From E44-bin32 sp034430615 (GTDB lineage Bacteria > Chloroflexota > Anaerolineae > Anaerolineales > E44-bin32), in assembly GCA_034430615.1 (NCBI GenBank), contig DAOUEJ010000180.1, positions 1 through 40,808 on the forward strand: a DNA stretch of 40,808 bases, read 5' to 3'. Within the stretch, counting starts at the first letter, position 1. The number at the start of each line of letters is the position of its first letter. Of this stretch, positions 32,478-40,808 are shown in pieces. Below the pieces are notes generated by a model. That model saw only the letters and a program-made list of their open reading frames with translations, was not told the DNA's origin and ran no database searches. The position numbers and the translations under genes were made by a program.

Positions 32478-34123
32478 GGCATATTCCCAATGCGCGGGTT
32501 AAGCATTTGTTCGATCTCGTCGATCAGTTCGTCACTCAGGTAATTCCCCTTTTGAATCAGGGATTCGATCTGACCGTCGAGAGCCTGGTATTCCTCTTTG
32601 GTGAGCTCCTTGGCGGTCACGACAATGACCGGAATGTCGCGTGTATGTTGACGTCGCTTGAATTGCTCGAGGAGCGCAAAGCCGTCCATTACAGGCATCA
32701 TGAGATCAAGGACGATGAGATCCAGTGGGCGTTGGTCGGCGATAGCGAGTGCGTCTTCGGCCAGGCCGGCTTCATCGATCTGGAAGGAACCCTGCGCCTC
32801 CAGAACACGCCTGATGAGCCTTCGGGCATCGGGTTGATCATCGACGATCAAGACTCTTCGTAAGCGTTTCTGATCCAGTGAAGTCAAAGCCGCAAGCACG
32901 CCATCACGCGGACCTCGCGAAAGGTCAACCGGCTCGAGATCCACATCGATTCCCCAATCCGGTGCGAGCAGGTTGGCCTCAACTGGCATGGTATGCCCGG
33001 TGCAATTAAGGACGATTAAATCATCAGCTTTAAACTGGCTTTCTTTGGCAAGCTTGAGCAGACCAGCAACACCAGCGGCAGCCGCAGGCTCGACAGAAAT
33101 TCCTTCGACTTTGGCCAGCAAGTGAAGCGCACGGAATGCCTGCTCGTCAGTGACAGATGTCATCGTGCCGCCGCCACCGGACAGCATACGCTCTCGCAGG
33201 AGCGTGTATGCCCGACCCGGATCACCGGTAGTAAGCGTGGTGATGTAGGTGCTTGGGTAATGGACTGGATCGGCAGTGTTTTTACCCTGCTTCCAGGCGT
33301 GCACCATGGGTGCGCATCCGGAAATCTGCACTACGCCTGCTGCGGGCAATCCCGTAATGAGTCCAAGCTCTAGAAGTTCCCTGAACCCCTTCAATACACC
33401 GATTGGTCCCAGGCCTCCGCTGACTGGTTGGATATACCAATCCGGTGCCTGCCAATCAAGCTGCTCGGCGATCTCAAAGGCGATCGTCTTCATCGATTCA
33501 ACGGCTGTGATGCTACGAGCTCCTCGATCCAGATACACGCCCCGCTGAGCTGCGAACTGTGCAGCTAGAAGTTTAGCCTGATCATAGGTTCCTGTGACTT
33601 TCACGATTTCTGTGCCATAGATGGCGACTTCGTGCATCTTCTCTGCTGGCACAAGGCTCGTTAGGAATACCCACAGGCGGATGCCTGCCATGGCACAGGC
33701 GGCAGCAAAGGCGATGGCTACATTGCCGGTGGAGCAAACGACAGCCTCCCTGATGTTTGATTCGAGCAAGGCGGATACCGTCAGCGCAGCTTGCCGATCC
33801 TTAAAGGAACCGGTTGGCCCGACGCGTTCATCCTTGATAAACAACCGGTTCAGGCCAAGCATCTTTCCCAGGTTCTTGGCTTGATAGAGTGGTGTGCCTC
33901 CGGCATCTCGTGGCTGCTCAGCAAGTGAGAGAGGTAACAGCTCATGGTAGCGCCAGAGGTTGAAGGGGCGTTCGTGCAGGGATTCTTGCCATGAGCGGCG
34001 AACAGCCTGAAGGTCATAGCGGGCTTCGCGCCATTCCCCACCACAGGATGGGCAAGGCAGGTGCATGGGTTCGAACTCGGACTCGGCTTTGCAATCCAAG
34101 CAGGTCAGGATCACCGGGGACAT
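32474..34123 (-). CDS. thrC: Threonine synthase-like PLP enzyme fused to a response-regulator receiver domain
   Basis: 549 residues. A zinc ribbon (C8, C11, C24, C27) typical of threonine synthase precedes the PLP fold-type II domain. Lys108 in GPTGSFKDRQ binds PLP, CSTGNVAIAFAAACAMAG holds its phosphate, and the catalytic core ends near residue 400. From residue 422 to about 541 follows a complete CheY-like receiver: D428/D429, phospho-acceptor D473 in VLDLMMP, T503 in VTAKEL and K525 in IQKGNYLS. Threonine synthases normally end near 350-420 residues. The single open frame argues against a sequencing artefact. Receiver phosphorylation could tune enzyme activity or location. It lies 73 bp after the hybrid kinase and overlaps the transporter gene. 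Confidence 0.87.
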   Translation of the reverse strand: MSPVILTCLDCKAESEFEPMHLPCPSCGGEWREARYDLQAVRRSWQESLHERPFNLWRYHELLPLSLAEQPRDAGGTPLYQAKNLGKMLGLNRLFIKDERVGPTGSFKDRQAALTVSALLESNIREAVVCSTGNVAIAFAAACAMAGIRLWVFLTSLVPAEKMHEVAIYGTEIVKVTGTYDQAKLLAAQFAAQRGVYLDRGARSITAVESMKTIAFEIAEQLDWQAPDWYIQPVSGGLGPIGVLKGFRELLELGLITGLPAAGVVQISGCAPMVHAWKQGKNTADPVHYPSTYITTLTTGDPGRAYTLLRERMLSGGGGTMTSVTDEQAFRALHLLAKVEGISVEPAAAAGVAGLLKLAKESQFKADDLIVLNCTGHTMPVEANLLAPDWGIDVDLEPVDLSRGPRDGVLAALTSLDQKRLRRVLIVDDQPDARRLIRRVLEAQGSFQIDEAGLAEDALAIADQRPLDLIVLDLMMPVMDGFALLEQFKRRQHTRDIPVIVVTAKELTKEEYQALDGQIESLIQKGNYLSDELIDEIEQMLNPRIGNMP

Positions 34124-34196
34124 TGGTTAACATTCACCATGCAAGGTGCTGTGGATCTCAGGATCCAGCTGAGGGTGGACGCGATCATGATTCGAA

Positions 34197-36494
34197 CTAG
34201 CCCGGGATGTTCTTGAGATTCTTCAAATCAGCACTTAGTTTGGCGCGAATGGACTCCATGTGCTGGGGTATTGACCGTTTCCCCCGGTTGCCCAATTGGT
34301 AGATCAATTCTTCCAGCTGCGCCTGGTCCTCCTCGCCAATCACTTCTGAAAGGAATCCGAAGCAAGGGAGGAAGCGTTCCTGTATCTCCTGTTCGAAAGC
34401 GGCCAGAGCATCGAGCGCACCAGCTCCTGGAAGGGTGAGGTCGAGCAAGATAAGGTCTGGCTTCTGCCTGCTGAGCATGACAATCGCTTCCGGTGCGTCA
34501 CCAGCGGTCGAGATGGTCAATCCCTGCGACTCGGCCAGTAACTCTTTAATACTGCTGATGATCGCATCCTGGTCTGAAACGACCAGCACTTGACGCAGAC
34601 CGCGTTCGCGCTTGTAGGGGCTAAAACTCTCCACCAGGGCTTCGGGCTGCAGGGGCAGGGTTATAAAATCATCAACACCGAGCAGCATACCTGTCGCCGT
34701 ATTGAGATCGAGGTCAGATAGAAGGATTTGCGAACTTTGTAATCCTGGCTCGCATTTCAGTGCCGCGATCAATTCAAAGGCTGCGAGGGGGTCTCGTAGA
34801 GCGTCGATGATTACACTGGCAGGTTTAACTTCCGATGCTGCGTCGAGGATGCTTTCGGGATTATCGAGCGTGTACAGGACGAATTCGGTCCCAGCCAGTG
34901 CGTCACGGTAGATGTCAATATGCGTGGGTGTATCATCCACCAGCAAGACCCGGACCGTCCTTGGTTCCGTGCGTGATTCGCCCGGATCGAAGGGCAGCGT
35001 GAAGGCGAAAGTGCTGCCTTCACCCGGGATGCTTTCGACCCAGATTGTGCCGCCATGAAGCTCGACAAGATGGCGGCTAATGGAGAGACCAAGCCCTGTA
35101 CCCCCTGTTTTCCTGGTGGGGGAAGCATCAACCTGTGAGAAGGGTTCGAAAATCCTCTCCTGATCCACAAGTGCAATGCCTGGGCCGGTATCGAAAACAG
35201 CGATTACAACCTCCGAGCCACTACTCCTGTGAATCGTGCGAGCAGATACCCCGATGTGCCCTTGCTCCGTATACTTGCTTGCGTTGGATACCAGGTTCAG
35301 CAGCACTTGCCTGATGCGGATATTGTCCGCTTGCACCATGGGAAGATCATCGGGGATGTCGGTAATTAGTTCGATCGGTTTGTCCTTGACCAGACCGGTT
35401 GCTGTCGACATCACACCGTGGATGATTTCACCCAGGTCAACGTCGGTGAAAGCAAGTTCCATTTTCCCGGCCTCGATCTTGGAGAGATCGAGGATGTTGT
35501 TGATCAAGCCGAGCAGATGCTGGCCAGCATTGTAGATGGCGGTGAGATCTTCTTCCTGGTTCTCGGTAATGGGTCCATCGATCCCTTTCAGGATGACCCG
35601 CGAGAAGCCAATGATCGAATTAAGAGGTGTGCGAAGTTCGTGGCTCATGTTGGCCAGGAACTGACTCTTCAACCGGTCGGCTTCACGCATTTCAACAAGG
35701 GCTTGCTGGGTTAACTGGTTGGAGCGTGCATCCTGAAACGCGACAGCGAGTTCTTGAGCGACTGCAAGTGCTAACACGTGATCTTCCTCATTCCACCCGC
35801 TTCCATCTGCCTTGTCTTCCAACTCGATGACCCCAATCACCTGTTCGCCAACCCGAAGAGGTACGAGCAGGGCGTCGTGCGACAGCTGGTCGATCTCCTG
35901 CCCGGCATCCATCGGCCGGAGAATGGGTTGTGCCTCATCACCGAGGGTTTCGTAGCCATGGATCATGCCCCACGTCGCGCTGCGCGCGGGTGCCGAGGTC
36001 GCGTCGATCTCTTCAGGCGGGGTAGGGAGTGTTACGACCCACGGGCTGGACTCGGGCGGGGCTGTTTTCTCGAGGACCTGCAGCATGCCCCGGTATCCGA
36101 GCGCTTGACCGGTTGTGTCGGTCCGGAGAAGTGCCTGCATGAGCAGCGTCAGGTTCCGCCCGTTCTTGTCGAGGACATCAAGCTGTAAATACTCGATCGG
36201 CTCTTTCTGTTCCAGCCGGGAACTGAGTAACTCGCGTGACTCTTCCGAAAGTCCGATATCGAGAACCGGTTTTCCAAGTAATTCGTCAGCCGGAATGCCC
36301 AGCACACGTGTCGCTTCCGGGCTGCACCAGGTGAATTTGCCGTCTAGATCGAGCTCCCACAGCCAGCCTTCAGCACGCGGCGTTCGAGGGCCGGGCGACC
36401 GGTCCTTGGACAACCTGCTTGTGCCGGGGATACTCTCTGCCAGACCGGCAAAGAGTGTCTCAAGCCTGCGGCGAATACCCTCTTCTGAACTCAT
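34197..36494 (-). CDS. Hybrid sensor histidine kinase (PAS-GAF-HisKA-HATPase-REC-REC)
   Basis: 765 residues, soluble. A PAS domain at about 42-140 (WLWELDLDGKFTWCSPEA), a GAF-like domain at about 165-258, HisKA with His285 in FLANMSHELRTPLNS, and HATPase_c at about 395-510 with DTGPGI and GGTGLGLSISRHLVELHGG. Two C-terminal receivers follow (about 520-635 and 640-750). Both keep an acidic pocket and a candidate Asp (VIIDALRD; LILLDLTLP) but have Leu where the conserved Lys should be (FITLPLQP; YQLGNRG). The kinase core looks active, while the attached receivers look degenerate. Its start lies 35 bp inside the parA gene, an extensive overlap. GGAAG lies 8 bases upstream of the ATG. Confidence 0.9.
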   Translation of the reverse strand: MSSEEGIRRRLETLFAGLAESIPGTSRLSKDRSPGPRTPRAEGWLWELDLDGKFTWCSPEATRVLGIPADELLGKPVLDIGLSEESRELLSSRLEQKEPIEYLQLDVLDKNGRNLTLLMQALLRTDTTGQALGYRGMLQVLEKTAPPESSPWVVTLPTPPEEIDATSAPARSATWGMIHGYETLGDEAQPILRPMDAGQEIDQLSHDALLVPLRVGEQVIGVIELEDKADGSGWNEEDHVLALAVAQELAVAFQDARSNQLTQQALVEMREADRLKSQFLANMSHELRTPLNSIIGFSRVILKGIDGPITENQEEDLTAIYNAGQHLLGLINNILDLSKIEAGKMELAFTDVDLGEIIHGVMSTATGLVKDKPIELITDIPDDLPMVQADNIRIRQVLLNLVSNASKYTEQGHIGVSARTIHRSSGSEVVIAVFDTGPGIALVDQERIFEPFSQVDASPTRKTGGTGLGLSISRHLVELHGGTIWVESIPGEGSTFAFTLPFDPGESRTEPRTVRVLLVDDTPTHIDIYRDALAGTEFVLYTLDNPESILDAASEVKPASVIIDALRDPLAAFELIAALKCEPGLQSSQILLSDLDLNTATGMLLGVDDFITLPLQPEALVESFSPYKRERGLRQVLVVSDQDAIISSIKELLAESQGLTISTAGDAPEAIVMLSRQKPDLILLDLTLPGAGALDALAAFEQEIQERFLPCFGFLSEVIGEEDQAQLEELIYQLGNRGKRSIPQHMESIRAKLSADLKNLKNIPG

Positions 36495-37245
36495 GTATGG
36501 TTCTTCCTAATTCCTCTGCCAACTCGCGGTACTGGGTAGTGGCCCGGCTGTTTGGAGCGTATTGGTTGATCGGCTTTCCGAAGACCGGGCTCTCACGCAA
36601 GCGGGTATCGGTTTCGATTTCGATATCAAAAGTAGCCTGGCTGAACGCGGTCCGGATCTGCTGAGCCAGGCTACGGTGGATGCGATTGCGCCGGTCAAGC
36701 ATTGTGAGCAAGATGCGGTAGCGTAGCCGCGGGTTGTTACGTTCTCGGATCGTAAGGATCATGTTCAACATGTCACGCAGCGCGTGCGCTGAGAAATATT
36801 CTGGTTGAGTCGGAATGATTAAAAGATCGGCCGCAGCTAATGCGTTGTGAGTGAGCGTTCCCAACGTCGGAGGACAGTCGAGGATGACGGTGTCAACCTC
36901 GACGGATTTCAACGCTTGGCTGAGGATAAGTTCGTAATCTTCTCTCACGTGCAGATGCGATTCAGCCTGCTGCAAATCATGGTTCGACGGCACCAATTGC
37001 ATACCTTCCTGGGCGGTAGCATATGCAACATGGGTCAGAGTATCCCCTCCCAGCAGCACGTCAGCCACTGTCCGATCCAGGGCCGGTGGGCGTAAGCCGA
37101 GCGAAATGGAGAGATTCGCGTGCGGATCGAGGTCGATCAACAGCACGCTCTTTCCGGACTCGGCGAGGGTAGCGCCAAGGGAGAGTGTAGTTGTGGTTTT
37201 TGCCACTCCCCCTTTGGCATTGGCGATGGCGATGATGTAGGGCAT
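36460..37245 (-). CDS. ParA/Soj-family ATPase
   Basis: 261 residues with a deviant Walker A motif (NAKGGVAKTTTTLSLG, Lys11 and Lys16), Walker A' (LLIDLDPHANLS) and Walker B (VDTVILDCPPTLG). No parB gene or parS-like cluster is visible here, and the gene lies between a GAF sensor and a histidine kinase. It is therefore more likely an orphan ParA that positions a signalling protein complex than a chromosome-partitioning protein. It shares one base (TAATG) with the stop of the GAF sensor gene and runs 35 bp into the kinase gene. The gene lacks a strong Shine-Dalgarno, so translational coupling is likely. Confidence 0.88.
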   Translation of the reverse strand: MPYIIAIANAKGGVAKTTTTLSLGATLAESGKSVLLIDLDPHANLSISLGLRPPALDRTVADVLLGGDTLTHVAYATAQEGMQLVPSNHDLQQAESHLHVREDYELILSQALKSVEVDTVILDCPPTLGTLTHNALAAADLLIIPTQPEYFSAHALRDMLNMILTIRERNNPRLRYRILLTMLDRRNRIHRSLAQQIRTAFSQATFDIEIETDTRLRESPVFGKPINQYAPNSRATTQYRELAEELGRTIHEFRRGYSPQA

Positions 37246-40200
37246 TAAGCTTGCTTATCCTCTTTGCTAGGGCCACTCGAGGGATTCTCCCCTCCGGTGC
37301 CGCCGTCCTTGCCAGCTTGCTCACCCTCTGTATCCTCTACACTCTGGTTGAAGAGTCGGATACGGCCGCGGCTGGCGCCAAACGCACGCCGCATCTCGGT
37401 AACTGCAGATCTCAGCATGCCTTCCATGTCTCCCTGGGCTCGTACCTCACTGGTTAGTTCCAGAACGGTTTGTTCACGCTGGGCACGGGCCAGAGTTTCC
37501 TCGAATAATCGGGCGTTTTGGATTGCGACCGCGAGTTGGTCTGCCAGGATTTGGAGGACGGAGAGATCGTCCTCGCCGAACGCATTGACCTGGTGGTGCT
37601 GCACATCCAGTGCTCCGATCACACGCTGGCCGACTTTGAGCGCTATACCCAGCTCTGACCGTGTCTGGGGGAGGAGCTCGTGGGGCCGATAGAATGGATC
37701 CGCCTGTACATCATTGGCCAGGTAATGCTCACCGGTCTCTGTGACCTGGCCGATGATCGATTGTGACCCGACCGCCAGCCGGTGGCGAGTCGATTTCATC
37801 GCCTCGCCTGCTTCGCCGGTTGCCTCGCTCACTTCGGCATAAGTACCTTCAGGATCGATCAGGAACACGGAGACATGCTCATAGCCAAAGCGATCGCGGA
37901 TCAGATTAACTGTACGGCGAAGGAGGGTCCTAATATCGAGCAAGCCTGTCGCATCCCGGGCAACCTCGGCCGCCGTTTGCAGCTGGGTCGCTTTACGCTG
38001 GGCGTCCTCATACAAGCGCATTTGTTCAAGCGCGTTGGATACCTCCTCAGCGACCGCGTTCAGGATTACACGGTCATCCTCCGTCCATATACCGGGTCGC
38101 TCGGCGAGCAGATTGAGTTGGCCGACGATCTCACCCCGGACCTCGATCGGTGCATCGAGCGGATCTCCACCATCTACCAGCGCTGCCGGATAACGGGGCG
38201 CATTGAATTCGGCGAAGGTGGCTAATTTGTCCTCACCCAGGATCTCGAGTAGATCCTCCCAGGAGGCTGCTGTCTGTCGCCGGTAAAGGCGATCGAGTTG
38301 ATCCAGGCTTTGCTGTGTCTCTTCAAATAGGCGTGCATTTTCAAGGGAAGCCGCGATCTGGCTTGCAATCAATTCAAGGATCTCGATCTGCTGCGCCACG
38401 AACGATTCGTGTTCTTGCCCTTCAATCGCGATGGCTCCCAATGGAACCCCGCGGCTGATCAGTGGGATGGCGATGGTTGTCGCGCTCGAGCTGGCTTCCG
38501 TGGTTTCTGCAAAGCGCTCGACACCACGGGCGGTCACCACGACAGGCACACGCAGTGTTACGGCTTGACCAAGTGGACCGCGATCGAAAGGCACGGGTAT
38601 CCCGAGCGGTGCCGCATCGACGCCCTCACTGGCATGAGCGCTGCGGACTACAATCTCATTCGACTCTACCATGCCGATCGCAATCCGCTTGAACCCGAAT
38701 GTTGTTTGTATAAGTCGGCTCGCTTCGGACAGGATGGAATCGTAGCCGATGTGCTGACTGAGCTGGGTATAGACCTGGATCACCTTCTGGTTGAGCCCGG
38801 AAAGCTCAGTCAGTTCCTCGATCAAGCGCGCGTTCTGGATGGCAACGGCGAGTTGGTCAGCCATTGTCTGCAGAACGATCACATCCTCGTCTTCGAAGGC
38901 GTTTGGATCCGTGCTCTGCACATCAAGCGCGCCGATAATCTCATCTCCGGACCAGAGTGGGAGCGCCAGCTCTGAACGGGTGGCTGGAAGTTCAGGATTG
39001 GCGAAGTGCACCTGGTCGGCTCCAACGTCAAGGGCGATCCGGGGTTTACCGGTCCCGGTCACATACCCGACGATACCGACCTTCCCGACTGCCAGTTCGT
39101 GGCCCCTGGCAACCATTCTCTTCCCGCCTTCGGAGGATGCTGCCCGCAGGATTGCGTTCTGCCGATCAGCATCGAGCAGGAAAACACCGGCGTGGTAAAA
39201 GCCGAATCGTGATGTGATCAAGTTCACAGTTTCGTTCAGCAGCGATTCGACATCGCGAATAGCGACAGCATCACGCGCCACTTCGGAGGCTGTACGGATT
39301 TGGCGGGTACGCTCTTCGACGCGCTGTTCTAGGGAACGATAGAGGGTCGAGAGTTCACCTGCCATGTGGTTGAAGGTTCGGGCGAGAGTCCCGATCTCGT
39401 CGTCACGTTCAGAACTTACCCGTGCGCTCATATCACCGAGGGCAAAACGTTCGGCGAGCTCGGACAAGGCAGAAAGCGGATTGATCGCCCGCCCAGTGAA
39501 AAAGGGCACGACTAGGCCAACAAGTGCAGTAACGCCGATAAGCAATGCGATCGTGAATGGTGCGAGATTGTTGACCTCAGCAAAGATGTCGGCCTGGGGG
39601 AGCTCCGCGACGATCCCCATTCCCCACGCTTCAATCCATTCATACGCGGCGAGGACCAGCACACCTTCCGAATCGCGGAACTCGACCGTACCGGAAGGCG
39701 CTATGGAGGCCTGGCTGAAAACCGGATGCTGCTGCATTGAAACTGCACTCGGAGCAACCGCATACCGGTCAAGCTGAATCAATACATCGGGAGCGAGCAA
39801 GGCATAGGTCCGACCGCGTTCGACGCGGTACACCCCTCGCCGCTCCCAGAAGATTTGCATGCTCTCGAACAGCGCTCCCAAACGAGTGCCGGTATTAATA
39901 CCGACGAGTTCGGGCAGGTTCTCAATACCCGCTTCCATGCTGAGCGGAGCATGGGTCAGGAACGCAAGCTCGCCCGGTGCGACAATAGGATCATCAAAGA
40001 TCGGGTGTGTGTGCAGGCTTGAGCTACTGTCCATCTCGAGGACTGGTGAAAGCTGGCCTTCCAGATTCGGGTTGGTCGAAGCCAGGATCATACCGTCCGA
40101 ACCCCGCACGAGGACCAACTCGGTAAAGAGCGGTTCGCCCTGCCTCAATCGCAGATCCGCCATCTCAGTCCGCGCAGCATCGCGCGCAGCAAGGTAGCGG

Positions 40201-40526
40201 GCTGAGTTCTGCGGCAGCGTAAAGAGCTGCTGGCCAGCTTCGCGCAAGGCAGCACGCTGACTTCCCAGCTGCAATCGCTGTTCTCGCTCGCCAGTCCATT
40301 CCTCAAGAACGCCGATCTGGGCCTGGGCGGCTGAAAGCATCTGGCTGGTCGCCTGGTCTTCGAGCAATCCTCGCGAACGGAAGTAGGTCACCGCCGAGAG
40401 CACGAGCATTGGGATTAAAACCAGTGGAAGAATGGTGAGCGTAAGTCTCGATCCCAGGCTCAACCGCCGCTGCCAACCGCGCAGACCAGATACCCTGGAG
40501 GGGGCCGGATCAATTGTCTGGTTCAT
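37245..40526 (-). CDS. Membrane GAF-rich sensor protein with HAMP and no kinase domain
   Basis: 1093 residues. A helix at about 28-48 and another at about 322-343 enclose an extracytoplasmic, probably dCache-like, sensor of about 270 residues. HAMP spans about 344-397, then a coiled coil. GAF domains follow at about 426-567, 594-735, a shortened one at 795-838, and 866-1007. The first and last GAF are clear duplicates (SEVARDAVAIRDVESLL against AEVARDATGLLDIRTLL). The C-terminal tail is Gly/Glu/Lys-rich. No HisKA, HATPase, GGDEF or phosphatase domain is seen, so output probably goes through protein contacts, for example with the nearby kinase. GGGGGGTGAT provides the ribosome site, inside the end of the upstream gene. 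Confidence 0.88.
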   Translation of the reverse strand: MNQTIDPAPSRVSGLRGWQRRLSLGSRLTLTILPLVLIPMLVLSAVTYFRSRGLLEDQATSQMLSAAQAQIGVLEEWTGEREQRLQLGSQRAALREAGQQLFTLPQNSARYLAARDAARTEMADLRLRQGEPLFTELVLVRGSDGMILASTNPNLEGQLSPVLEMDSSSSLHTHPIFDDPIVAPGELAFLTHAPLSMEAGIENLPELVGINTGTRLGALFESMQIFWERRGVYRVERGRTYALLAPDVLIQLDRYAVAPSAVSMQQHPVFSQASIAPSGTVEFRDSEGVLVLAAYEWIEAWGMGIVAELPQADIFAEVNNLAPFTIALLIGVTALVGLVVPFFTGRAINPLSALSELAERFALGDMSARVSSERDDEIGTLARTFNHMAGELSTLYRSLEQRVEERTRQIRTASEVARDAVAIRDVESLLNETVNLITSRFGFYHAGVFLLDADRQNAILRAASSEGGKRMVARGHELAVGKVGIVGYVTGTGKPRIALDVGADQVHFANPELPATRSELALPLWSGDEIIGALDVQSTDPNAFEDEDVIVLQTMADQLAVAIQNARLIEELTELSGLNQKVIQVYTQLSQHIGYDSILSEASRLIQTTFGFKRIAIGMVESNEIVVRSAHASEGVDAAPLGIPVPFDRGPLGQAVTLRVPVVVTARGVERFAETTEASSSATTIAIPLISRGVPLGAIAIEGQEHESFVAQQIEILELIASQIAASLENARLFEETQQSLDQLDRLYRRQTAASWEDLLEILGEDKLATFAEFNAPRYPAALVDGGDPLDAPIEVRGEIVGQLNLLAERPGIWTEDDRVILNAVAEEVSNALEQMRLYEDAQRKATQLQTAAEVARDATGLLDIRTLLRRTVNLIRDRFGYEHVSVFLIDPEGTYAEVSEATGEAGEAMKSTRHRLAVGSQSIIGQVTETGEHYLANDVQADPFYRPHELLPQTRSELGIALKVGQRVIGALDVQHHQVNAFGEDDLSVLQILADQLAVAIQNARLFEETLARAQREQTVLELTSEVRAQGDMEGMLRSAVTEMRRAFGASRGRIRLFNQSVEDTEGEQAGKDGGTGGENPSSGPSKEDKQA

Positions 40527-40808
40527 GACCCATCACCCCCCGAGTTGTCCTCGATCGGCCCCTGGGCACGCTTCCCGGACTCGCCGTTGCCCTTACCTAG
40601 CTCGAGCGTAGACCTGACGGCGTTAAGCGCTCGGCCTAATTCACGCGTGGTCGTTTCCATTATGGTCTTCATATCTGGTGATCGCCGGACCTTGCTCGTT
40701 ACCTCATGGATCAGCCTCTCACGCCTGGCATTGCGCTGAACCTGATCGAGGAGTTGTGAGTTTTGTATGCCGGCCGCAATCTGGCTGGCAACGGTTGAGA
40801 GCAGGGCG
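40523..40808 (-). CDS. GAF-type sensor protein, C-terminal fragment (5' part beyond window)
   Basis: The frame is open from the right edge to a TGA at 40523-40525, giving 94 visible residues. The first part (TVASQIAAGIQNSQLL) is the end of a GAF domain. The following RRERLIHEVTSKVRRSPDMK and a hydrophilic Gly/Ser tail resemble the C-terminus of the neighbouring 1093-residue protein (REQTVLELTSEVRAQGDME), so the two genes are tandem paralogues. It overlaps the neighbour's ATG by 4 bp. Total length and any kinase domain are unknown. Confidence 0.75.
   Translation of the reverse strand, partial: ALLSTVASQIAAGIQNSQLLDQVQRNARRERLIHEVTSKVRRSPDMKTIMETTTRELGRALNAVRSTLELGKGNGESGKRAQGPIEDNSGGDGS

Noticed and set aside
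34124..34196. Small hairpins (CTCAG...CTGAG, GGATC...GATCC) between the kinase and thrC-receiver genes
   Set aside because: Five-base stems without a T-run; cannot be called terminator or attenuator.
1..40808. CRISPR arrays, tRNA or rRNA genes, IS elements, phage genes
   Set aside because: Looked for spaced repeats, cloverleaf ends, transposase or integrase motifs and terminal inverted repeats; none seen.

Overview
This is a protein-dense bacterial chromosome segment with no rRNA, tRNA, IS element or CRISPR array that I can see. Gene content points to an anaerobic or microaerophilic Chloroflexota of the Anaerolineae type. The clues are GAF-rich sensor proteins without kinase domains, threonine-rich LysM/zinc-ribbon membrane proteins, ferredoxin-dependent 2-oxoacid oxidoreductases, and Hdr/ETF electron-transfer modules. 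The lineage is inferred from protein style only.

Layout. (1) 1-1944, minus: a partial zinc-ribbon/LysM membrane protein, an HD-domain hydrolase and a SanA/DUF218 membrane protein. (2) 2014-7940, plus: a FadR-type regulator behind a clear promoter and a perfect 25-bp palindrome, leading into a two-subunit 2-oxoacid:ferredoxin oxidoreductase (KorAB), then an EamA transporter and a membrane protein. (3) 7992-16172, minus: a compact operon for a tricarboxylic-acid-like route. It holds an ATP-grasp acyl-CoA ligase beta subunit fused to a ferredoxin domain, the ligase alpha subunit, a short citrate-synthase-fold (citryl-CoA-lyase-like) protein, an HD-fold protein with a broken HD motif, LeuC- and LeuD-like dehydratase subunits, an isocitrate-dehydrogenase-like enzyme and a MmgE/PrpD protein. 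(4) 16173-16577: a divergent control region. (5) 16578-25809, plus: a second, four-subunit Kor (ferredoxin, alpha, beta, gamma), a 1140-residue HdrA-HdrA-MvhD-like fusion, an HdrC-HdrB fusion and both ETF subunits, almost all overlapping. (6) 25956-26540: a small membrane protein. (7) 26652-31437, minus: argF, ald, a CoA-transferase and pyk. (8) 31509-40808, minus: an EamA transporter, threonine synthase fused to a response-regulator receiver, a hybrid histidine kinase, a ParA ATPase and two GAF-rich sensor proteins.

Regions 3-5 are the most interesting part. Together they encode every step type linking acyl-CoA plus a 2-oxoacid, through a citrate-like acid, to a shorter acyl-CoA: C-C lyase, acid-CoA ligase, dehydratase, NADP-type decarboxylating dehydrogenase and 2-oxoacid:ferredoxin oxidoreductase. 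A soluble Hdr/ETF module is attached to trade electrons with ferredoxin. It could be a reductive-TCA-like CO2-fixing arc or an oxidative route for an alkyl-citrate or homocitrate-like acid; the sequence alone does not fix direction or substrate.

Region 8 looks like a signalling operon in which the only receiver domain with all canonical residues is fused to threonine synthase, while both receivers on the neighbouring kinase have lost the conserved lysine.
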